From positions 1 through 10,099 of the forward strand of contig PWGY01000064.1 of assembly GCA_003554665.1 (NCBI GenBank): DNA of 10,099 bases. The letters run 5' to 3'. Positions 1 to 4,932 of the stretch are shown here, one piece after another (position 1 is the stretch's first letter; each line of letters starts with the position of its first letter). Origin of the DNA: Bacteroidales bacterium. GTDB taxonomy: Bacteria > Bacteroidota > Bacteroidia > Bacteroidales > UBA7960. A program made the position numbers and the translations under genes. Below the pieces are notes generated by a model. The model had not been told where the DNA came from. It saw only the letters and a program-made list of their open reading frames with translations, and made no database searches.

Positions 1-1454
1 CCTCCATCTTGGCAACTGCATTGCTTGGGGCTGCTGCCTTTATGGGTTATGGTCTCGATGTCCAGTTCAATGCAGTTGTTGCACCGATGCTGATAGCGTC
101 AATGGGTACCCTTTTGTCGATTGCCGGGGTATTTATGGTACGCACCAGGGAGGGTGCAAGTCAAAAAGAATTGCTGCGCTCGCTGGGCTTTGGCGTAAAC
201 ATGAGTGCCGGATTGATTGTGGTGGCTTCTTTCCTGGTGCTGTATTTCCTGGATCTTCCCAACTATCTCGGCTTGTGGGGGTCAATTGTTGTCGGTTTGC
301 TTGCGGGTATTGCCATTGGCCAGTCTACTGAGTATTTCACCGCTTCAGCATACAGGCCGACCAGAAAGATCGCCGAATCCAGTCAGACAGGGACGGCCAC
401 CCTCATTATAAGTGGTGTTGGAACCGGATTGATATCGGCGGCAGTGCCTTTGTTCATCATTGTTGTGGCCATTACCCTTGCCTTTTTATTTGCTACCGGC
501 TTTTCATTTGATATTGGCAGCCTGAATTACGGGCTATACGGCATTGGAATTTCTGCAGTGGGACTGCTGTCAACCCTGGGTATTACGTTGGCTACGGATG
601 CTTACGGCCCCATTGCCGATAATGCCGGCGGAAATGCTGAAATGTGTGGCCTTGGGTCTGAAGTCAGGGCACGTACGGATGCCCTGGATGCCCTGGGTAA
701 TACCACCGCTGCTACCGGAAAGGGGTTTGCCATTGGGTCGGCTGCCCTGACCGCCCTGGCGCTACTGGCATCTTACTTTGAAGAGGTCAGAATGATGTTT
801 GTAAAGTTCCTTGACCGTCCGCAGGAGTTGATCAACGGAACACCGGCCATTGAAGCCGAATTCATTGATTTTGTCAACCATTATGAGGTTCACCTGATGA
901 ACCCCAAAGTAATTGTGGGGATTTTACTGGGTGTGATGGCTGTCTTTTTATTCAGCGGAATGACAATGAATGCCGTAGGGCGCGCGGCACAAAAAATGGT
1001 CGATGAAGTGCGCAGGCAGTTTTCTTCCATTCCTGGCATTATGGACAGAAAGGCTGAGCCCGATTATGCCCGGTGTGTGTACATCTCCACCAGGGGAGCC
1101 CAGCATGAAATGATGGCCCCCTCGCTTATTGCACTTCTGATCCCTGTGCTGGTGGGCTTATTGTTTGGAGTGCCCGGAATAGCAGGGTTGCTTTTGGGCA
1201 CCATATCGTCGGGTTTTGCCCTGGCCATTTTTATGGCAAACGCAGGAGGAGCATGGGACAATGCAAAGAAATACATCGAGGAGGGGCATTACGGAGGGAG
1301 AGGTTCAGAAGGTCACAGGGCAGCCGTGAATGGTGACACTGTGGGTGATCCGTTCAAAGATACTTCCGGCCCGAGTCTGAATATTCTGATCAAGCTCATG
1401 GTGATGGCATCGGTGGTTACCGTTGGGCTCGCGGTTGCATACGCTGTGTTTTAG
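1..1454 (+). CDS. hppA: Membrane-bound K+-dependent ion-translocating pyrophosphatase, C-terminal part (5' end outside window)
   Basis: Integral membrane enzyme that hydrolyses pyrophosphate and pumps Na+ and/or H+ across the cytoplasmic membrane. The frame is open to the window edge (first full codon at 3), so the true start lies upstream; about 484 of the usual 700-odd residues are present. The visible part has many hydrophobic segments, the family motif DNAGGNAEM (about 618-644), the [24 protein letters not shown] region, and the typical C-terminal block [15 protein letters not shown] followed by [17 protein letters not shown], both part of the cytosolic PPi/Mg site. Known family rule: Ala at the first variable position after GNTT (codon 708-710) and Gly three residues on (717-719) mark the K+-dependent subfamily; K+-independent enzymes have Lys and Thr. 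The residues that separate Na+ from H+ pumps lie mostly upstream, so ion choice cannot be read, though Na+ is common in K+-dependent types. The last 38 bp are duplicated just after the stop. Confidence 0.96.
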   Translation, partial: SILATALLGAAAFMGYGLDVQFNAVVAPMLIASMGTLLSIAGVFMVRTREGASQKELLRSLGFGVNMSAGLIVVASFLVLYFLDLPNYLGLWGSIVVGLLAGIAIGQSTEYFTASAYRPTRKIAESSQTGTATLIISGVGTGLISAAVPLFIIVVAITLAFLFATGFSFDIGSLNYGLYGIGISAVGLLSTLGITLATDAYGPIADNAGGNAEMCGLGSEVRARTDALDALGNTTAATGKGFAIGSAALTALALLASYFEEVRMMFVKFLDRPQELINGTPAIEAEFIDFVNHYEVHLMNPKVIVGILLGVMAVFLFSGMTMNAVGRAAQKMVDEVRRQFSSIPGIMDRKAEPDYARCVYISTRGAQHEMMAPSLIALLIPVLVGLLFGVPGIAGLLLGTISSGFALAIFMANAGGAWDNAKKYIEEGHYGGRGSEGHRAAVNGDTVGDPFKDTSGPSLNILIKLMVMASVVTVGLAVAYAVF

Positions 1455-1494
1455 ATGTTACCGTTGGGCTCGCGGTTGCATGCGCTGTGTTTTA
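1416..1494 (+). repeat. 38-bp tandem duplication of the hppA 3' end
   Basis: The segment 1416-1453, the last codons of hppA up to the first two bases of its TAG stop, reappears at 1457-1494 with a period of 41 bp and a single mismatch (A at 1441, G at 1482). The second copy is untranslated because the first copy ends in the real stop at 1452-1454. Near identity suggests a recent slippage or local duplication. The copy does not extend the protein. Confidence 0.9.
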
Positions 1495-1542
1495 ATATGT
1501 TCGTGTTGTCCGGGATAGTCTTGCGGGGCTACCATGCTTTTT

Positions 1543-1577
1543 AGTCAGGTTTTGACTGACCGGTTGCACTTGCCGGT
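1543..1577. terminator. Two small inverted repeats between hppA and the decarboxylase gene; possible hppA terminator
   Basis: In the 165-bp gap 1455-1619 there are two consecutive short palindromes: AGTCA (1543-1547) pairing with TGACT (1553-1557) across 5 bases, and ACCGG (1559-1563) pairing with CCGGT (1573-1577) across 9 bases. Their position about 90 bp after the hppA stop fits a transcription end, but the stems are only 5 bp and no clear T-run follows, so this is weak as an intrinsic terminator. Confidence 0.25.
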
Positions 1578-1607
1578 TATGTTCCCGGCGTTGCATGTGT
1601 TTTTAAC

Positions 1608-1615
1608 TATATTTG
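1608..1615 (+). promoter_or_regulatory. Candidate Bacteroidota -7 element for the decarboxylase gene
   Basis: TATATTTG matches the Bacteroidota housekeeping -7 consensus TAnnTTTG exactly, and is followed by C as is common. It ends 4 bases before the ATG at 1620, so transcription from it would start at or within the start codon and give a leaderless or nearly leaderless message. No -33 TTTG at the usual distance is obvious (a TTG at 1591-1593 is too close), which lowers confidence. Confidence 0.3.
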
Positions 1616-1619
1616 CTGT

Positions 1620-2564
1620 ATGAAGCGAAAAAGGGTACTGGTTACCGGTGGTGCCGGGTTTATTGGATCGCATCTTTGTGAGCGTTTGCTCAGTAATGGA
1701 CATGATGTATTGTGCGTGGATTCCTATTTTACCGGAACCCGTGACAATATTTCTCATCTGTTTAACAACCATCGCTTTGAAGTTATCCGGCACGATATTA
1801 CCAAAGAACTTTTTGTGGAAGTGGATGAAATTTACAACCTGGCATGTCCTGCCTCTCCGGTTCACTACCAGTACAATCCCATAAAAACCATAAAAACCTC
1901 GGTAATGGGATCCATTCATGTGCTTGGGCTGGCTAAAAGAGTTAAAGCCAAGGTTTTGCAGGCTTCTACCAGTGAAGTATACGGCGATCCCCAAAGCAAT
2001 CCTCAGCATGAGAGTTACTGGGGCAACGTAAACCCCATCGGCATCAGGTCATGTTATGATGAGGGGAAGCGATGTGCTGAAACACTTTTTATGGATTATC
2101 ACCGTCAGAACCAGGTGAGCATTAAAATTGCCCGGATTTTTAATACCTATGGCCCCAGAATGCAGCCTGACGATGGTAGGGTGGTTTCAAATTTTATTAT
2201 CCAGGCTTTGAAGAATGAAGACCTGACAATTTATGGGGACGGCACACAGACGCGCAGTTTTCAGTATATTGATGATTTGCTTGACGGTTTGATTGGATTG
2301 ATGAATACCGGGGATGAGATTACCGGACCGGTTAACCTGGGTAACAAGCATGAGTTTACAATCAATGAGCTTGCAACCATGGTTCTTGACCTGACCGGCT
2401 CCAGGTCCAGCATCAGTTACCTGCCCCTTCCGGAAAATGATCCTGTCCAGCGCAGGCCGGACACCCGGTATGCCCATGAATTGCTGAGCTGGGAAGCAGC
2501 CATACCTTTGCGTGAAGGATTGCAAAAAACAATTTCCTATTTTGACTCTCTTCTCAGGGGGTAG
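1620..2564 (+). CDS. UDP-glucuronate decarboxylase (UDP-xylose synthase), extended SDR family
   Basis: Cytosolic NAD+-dependent enzyme predicted to convert UDP-glucuronate to UDP-xylose and CO2 through a 4-keto intermediate, supplying pentose for surface polysaccharide. The 314-residue protein is of normal bacterial length. It opens with the Rossmann signature [11 protein letters not shown] (residues 9-19), has the [10 protein letters not shown] segment (115-124) that carries the active-site Ser/Thr and Glu, and the catalytic pair in YDEGK (Tyr146, Lys150). The stretches [23 protein letters not shown] and the late VQRRPDT are characteristic of the UXS branch and separate it from 4-epimerases and dTDP-glucose dehydratases. 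The ATG at 1620 is chosen because the Rossmann strand follows at once. No Shine-Dalgarno motif is visible. It is separated from hppA by 165 bp and from the acyl-CoA synthetase by 120 bp, with no other sugar-nucleotide gene in view, so the glycan it serves is unknown. Confidence 0.93.
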   Translation: MKRKRVLVTGGAGFIGSHLCERLLSNGHDVLCVDSYFTGTRDNISHLFNNHRFEVIRHDITKELFVEVDEIYNLACPASPVHYQYNPIKTIKTSVMGSIHVLGLAKRVKAKVLQASTSEVYGDPQSNPQHESYWGNVNPIGIRSCYDEGKRCAETLFMDYHRQNQVSIKIARIFNTYGPRMQPDDGRVVSNFIIQALKNEDLTIYGDGTQTRSFQYIDDLLDGLIGLMNTGDEITGPVNLGNKHEFTINELATMVLDLTGSRSSISYLPLPENDPVQRRPDTRYAHELLSWEAAIPLREGLQKTISYFDSLLRG

Positions 2565-2655
2565 GTGAAGGCTTATAACACATTGAAGTTTAGGCGTTTA
2601 AGATAATAAAACAAACATTTAAACTTTTTTGTGTTTATGCTTCGTCATTTATCAG

Positions 2656-2663
2656 TAATTTCG
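2656..2663 (+). promoter_or_regulatory. Candidate -7 element upstream of the acyl-CoA synthetase
   Basis: TAATTTCG differs from the Bacteroidota consensus TAnnTTTG at one base. It lies 21 bp before the ATG at 2685, which would leave a short leader of about 15 bases. A TTTG at 2628-2631 could act as the -33 box, but the 24-bp gap is longer than usual. Its position inside the longest open frame (from GTG 2631) argues for the 2685 start if it is real. Confidence 0.25.
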
Positions 2664-2684
2664 CAGGGAATTTGGATTTTACCT

Positions 2685-4373
2685 ATGAAAATACCTGATG
2701 TTTTAACGTTCCGTCACCTGGTGGAGAACAGTACTTCCCGTTATGGTGATACCCCGGCTCTTGGTTATGCAGGAGGGGATACGATGACATACAATGCTGT
2801 CAATGAAGGGATTATCCGGTTAACCGACTTGTTGATTTCAGGAGGTATACAGTCTGGTGATCGTGTAATGTTGCTGGGGCAGAATATGCCCAATTGGGGT
2901 GTTTCCTATCTGGCCGTGACCAGTATGGGTGCAATTGTTGTGCCGGTACTGACCGATTTTTCAGAGGAAGAGATTGCCAAACTTATCGGGCATAGCGAGG
3001 CTAAAGCACTGATTGTATCAGAGAAGCTTGCGCCCAAACTGAAAGGGACATTCCCGGAAACCCTGAAGATGGCTGTTCTGATGGATGACTTCCGTGAGAT
3101 CAGTCTTGGTATGCTGGAAATGACTGGTTCGGTTGGCAGTGCAGAACCCCGTCGCAGTAATGGTGTCGGGATGCCTCCGGCCCCGAAAGAAGATGACCTG
3201 GCAGCTATCCTATATACCTCAGGTACCACAGGGAAGCCCAAGGGGGTAATGCTCACCCATAAAAATATTTTATCCAATGCTGTGAATACACTGGGCATTC
3301 AGAATGTAACAGAGAAGGACAGGCTGCTTTCTGTTTTGCCCTTGCCGCATACCTATGAATGCACCATTGGCTTTCTGATCCCTTATATGTCGGGCGCTGC
3401 AATATATTATCTGGATAAATTGCCTACCCCTGCGGTTCTTTTGCCCGCGATGCAGCAGGTTAAGCCAACAATGATGCTCACTGTTCCGCTGATCATTGAA
3501 AAGGTTTACCGCAATAAGGTGCTGCCCAAACTAACCGGTAGTAAAGCCATGCGCTTTCTTAGTCAGTCGCGTATGGTTCAGAAGGCATTTCATAGAATGG
3601 CCGGGAAAAAGATCTATAAAGCATTTGGTGGTGAACTGCACTTTTTTGGCATCGGCGGATCAAAGCTGGATGCAGCCACCGAACGTTTTCTGCGTGATGC
3701 CGGCTTTCCCTATGCCATCGGGTACGGACTTACCGAAACCGCCCCCCTGCTGGCAGGCTGTGGCCCTTCGCTGACAAAGTACCGTTCGACCGGTTTTTGC
3801 CTGCCCGGGCAAAAACTGCGCATCATTGATCCGGATCCACATACGGGTGAGGGAGAGATTGTTGCTTCCGGTCCAAATATCATGAAAGGTTATTACAAAG
3901 AGCCTGGCTTAACCAAAGACGTATTTACGTCTGATGGCTGGTTCAGAACCGGGGATCTTGGTCTGCTGGATAATGATGGCTATTTGTACATTAAGGGCCG
4001 CCTGAAGAATATTATCATCAGTGCCAGCGGTGAAAACATCTATCCGGAAGATATTGAAGCCGTTATTAACAGCCAGCCCACCGTTCTTGAGAGCCTGGTA
4101 TATGAACTGAAAGGAAAGCTGGTGGCCCGGGTGCACCTGAATTACGAAGAGATTGACCAACGTTACAACGAAATGAAAGAGTCGGCAGGGCAGTTTTACG
4201 AACAGACCCGGGAAAAGGTCAGCCAGCGTCTTTCAGAGATACAGCAAAGAGTTAATTCCCGCCTTAACAGGTTTTCCCGTCTGACTTTTATTGAAGAACA
4301 GTCTGAGCCATTTGAGAAAACCCCTACCAAGAAAATAAAGCGGTTTCTTTATAAGGATAAGGATCAGGACTAG
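2685..4373 (+). CDS. Long-chain acyl-CoA synthetase (AMP-forming), ANL superfamily
   Basis: Predicted cytosolic or membrane-associated enzyme activating a fatty acid with ATP to acyl-AMP, then acyl-CoA, releasing PPi. With the ATG at 2685 it has 562 residues. Motifs in order: P-loop YTSGTTGKPKG (from Tyr177), GYGLTETAP (346-354), WFRTGDLG with the ribose-binding Asp424, the hinge GRLKNIIISASGENIYPEDIE, and the C-terminal TPTKKIKR (546-553), where Lys550 is the likely adenylation lysine. A charged, probably helical stretch (about 486-535) is inserted in the C-terminal domain, as in bacterial long-chain FACS proteins. In-frame starts at GTG 2631 and ATG 2637 would add 16-18 residues unlike family N-termini; MKIPDVLTFRHLVENS is the usual opening, so 2685 is preferred. 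Chain length cannot be read from sequence. The TAG stop abuts a palindromic repeat, and the gene converges on gcvP. It is not a PaaK-type phenylacetate-CoA ligase, the ligase often found near iorAB. Confidence 0.9.
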   Translation: MKIPDVLTFRHLVENSTSRYGDTPALGYAGGDTMTYNAVNEGIIRLTDLLISGGIQSGDRVMLLGQNMPNWGVSYLAVTSMGAIVVPVLTDFSEEEIAKLIGHSEAKALIVSEKLAPKLKGTFPETLKMAVLMDDFREISLGMLEMTGSVGSAEPRRSNGVGMPPAPKEDDLAAILYTSGTTGKPKGVMLTHKNILSNAVNTLGIQNVTEKDRLLSVLPLPHTYECTIGFLIPYMSGAAIYYLDKLPTPAVLLPAMQQVKPTMMLTVPLIIEKVYRNKVLPKLTGSKAMRFLSQSRMVQKAFHRMAGKKIYKAFGGELHFFGIGGSKLDAATERFLRDAGFPYAIGYGLTETAPLLAGCGPSLTKYRSTGFCLPGQKLRIIDPDPHTGEGEIVASGPNIMKGYYKEPGLTKDVFTSDGWFRTGDLGLLDNDGYLYIKGRLKNIIISASGENIYPEDIEAVINSQPTVLESLVYELKGKLVARVHLNYEEIDQRYNEMKESAGQFYEQTREKVSQRLSEIQQRVNSRLNRFSRLTFIEEQSEPFEKTPTKKIKRFLYKDKDQD

Positions 4374-4399
4374 CTCGGGGCTGACGCCCCTCGCGGTTG
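4373..4399 (-). repeat. Left arm of a perfect 27-bp inverted repeat, starting on the acyl-CoA synthetase stop codon
   Basis: The reverse complement of 4373-4399 is identical to 4906-4932 over all 27 bases. The arm contains the hairpin GGGGC-TGAC-GCCCC (4377-4390), and its first base is the final G of the TAG stop. Beyond it, GTTGTTGGTTCT (4396-4407) is the reverse complement of the AAC-rich linker on the right side, so the larger unit is also inverted. Confidence 0.92.
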
Positions 4400-4407
4400 T
4401 TGGTTCT

Positions 4408-4472
4408 CACGGGCTGAGTGACTGGAAAGCTGTCAATGGTCTGGTAACCGGAGCTGGCAGGTTGATGGTTCT
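4408..4472 (-). repeat. Diverged inverted copy of the ~70-bp module
   Basis: Read on the minus strand, this segment begins AGAACCATCAAC, then has CTGCCAGCTCCGGTTACCAG, then CTTTCC and GCCCGTGAGAACC. This follows the order and spacing of the plus-strand tandem units (GAACCAACAAC, TTGTCAGTTTCGGTTACCAG, CTTTCC, GCCCATGAGAACC). In the aligned core the differences are C/T transitions. The following part, about 4473-4538, shows no structure I can name. Confidence 0.7.
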
Positions 4473-4538
4473 TGCGGGCTTAGGGCGGTACGGCGTGCCC
4501 ACAATCATTGGACAAGGCGAGGAGGTTTAGTAACGTTT

Positions 4539-4553
4539 GATCCCTTCGGGATC
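4539..4553. repeat. Isolated hairpin GATCCC-TTC-GGGATC
   Basis: A perfect 6-bp stem closed by a 3-base loop. Like the other hairpins of the spacer it has a three-base loop and is followed by an AAC-rich linker (CCAACAACCACC). It is the only member with an AT-containing GATC stem. Confidence 0.75.
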
Positions 4554-4620
4554 CAACAACCACCAACCACCTGGGCCGTTTCCTGCAACATCGGCAGCTT
4601 CCCCAAACCAAAGACCTTAA

Positions 4621-4767
4621 GAACCAACAACCAACAACTTGTCAGTTTCGGTTACCAGTCCGCTAATCTTTCCCTTTCCTTTGCCCATTAGAACCAACAA
4701 CCAACAACTAACAACTTGTCAGTTTCGGTTACCAGTCCGCTGGTCTTTCCCTTTCCTCTGCCCATGA
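4621..4767 (+). repeat. Tandem direct repeat, two units of 70 and 77 bp
   Basis: Unit 4621-4690 and unit 4691-4767 both run GAACCAACAACCAACAACT ... CAGTTTCGGTTACCAGTCCG ... CTTTCCCTTTCC ... GCCCAT. The second unit has a 7-bp internal duplication (AACAACT) and a few substitutions (TAATC to TGGTC, TTTGCCC to TCTGCCC). A third start (GAACC at 4768) runs into the hairpin array. The 71 bp before it (4550-4620), starting GATCCAACAACC and ending CCTTAA, may be a badly eroded unit. Confidence 0.85.
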
Positions 4768-4778
4768 GAACCAAAAAC

Positions 4779-4928
4779 CGGAGGAGGCGCAGCCTCCGAC
4801 CAACCGGAGGGGGCAAAGCCCCCGACAAACTAACAACCGGAGTGGCGAAGCCACGACAAACCGGAGGGGCTTTAGCCCCGACTAACCAAGGGGGCGAAGC
4901 CCCGTCAACCGCGAGGGGCGTCAGCCCC
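4779..4928. repeat. Array of six hairpins with covarying stems
   Basis: Six perfect short palindromes follow one another: GGAGGC-GCA-GCCTCC (4783-4797), GGGGGC-AAA-GCCCCC (4809-4823), GTGGC-GAA-GCCAC (4842-4854), GGGGCT-TT-AGCCCC (4866-4879), GGGGC-GAA-GCCCC (4891-4903) and GGGGC-GTCA-GCCCC (4915-4928). Several share a 5' flank of CCGGAG or similar and a 3' flank CGAC followed by an AAC-rich linker. Stem bases differ between units but both arms change together, so pairing is what is kept. Centre-to-centre spacing is about 23-33 bp. The last hairpin overlaps the 3' end of gcvP. Confidence 0.88.
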
Positions 4929-4932
4929 GAGC
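4906..4932 (+). repeat. Right arm of the 27-bp inverted repeat, containing the gcvP stop codon
   Basis: Identical to the reverse complement of 4373-4399. The gcvP stop (minus-strand TGA, 4923-4921) falls in the loop of the hairpin GGGGC-GTCA-GCCCC, and the last gcvP residues (Ala-Arg-Gly) are encoded by or next to the repeat. Confidence 0.92.

Larger units (their letters stand above)
4374..4920. repeat. Gene-free convergent spacer made of hairpin and linker repeats
   Basis: This 547-bp stretch between the stops of two converging genes has no credible coding frame. It is built from three ingredients: GC-rich hairpins with 5-6 bp stems and 2-4 base loops, AAC-rich linkers (ACCAACAACC type), and a module of about 65-77 bp containing the core CGGTTACCAG. 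The module occurs twice in tandem at 4621-4767, once inverted and diverged at 4408-4472, and perhaps as an eroded copy at 4550-4620. Its outer ends carry a perfect 27-bp inverted repeat. I do not recognise it as a named element; it resembles REP/BIME-style palindromic repeats in organisation. Confidence 0.8.

Noticed and set aside
1545..2009. 154-residue minus-strand frame overlapping the UDP-glucuronate decarboxylase
   Set aside because: It lies antisense to the Rossmann fold coding region and has no family resemblance.
2565..2655. AT-rich gap between the decarboxylase and acyl-CoA synthetase genes as a terminator or regulatory structure
   Set aside because: I found only AT-rich tracts and no convincing stem-loop or operator.
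2631..2684. Upstream in-frame starts (GTG 2631, ATG 2637) for the acyl-CoA synthetase
   Set aside because: The added residues are unlike family N-termini and overlap a -7-like element; ATG 2685 gives the usual opening. Not excluded with certainty.
4374..4400. Classical intrinsic terminator for the acyl-CoA synthetase gene
   Set aside because: The GGGGC/GCCCC hairpin is well placed just after the stop but no T-run follows it on either strand, so only a general 3'-end role is left open.
4779..4928. CRISPR array
   Set aside because: Repeats are palindromes of different sequence at irregular spacing of about 23-33 bp, with no constant repeat, no unique spacers and no cas gene.
4779..4928. Integron attC sites
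   Set aside because: The palindromes are too short, lack the paired R/L box layout, and are not separated by gene cassettes; there is no integrase.
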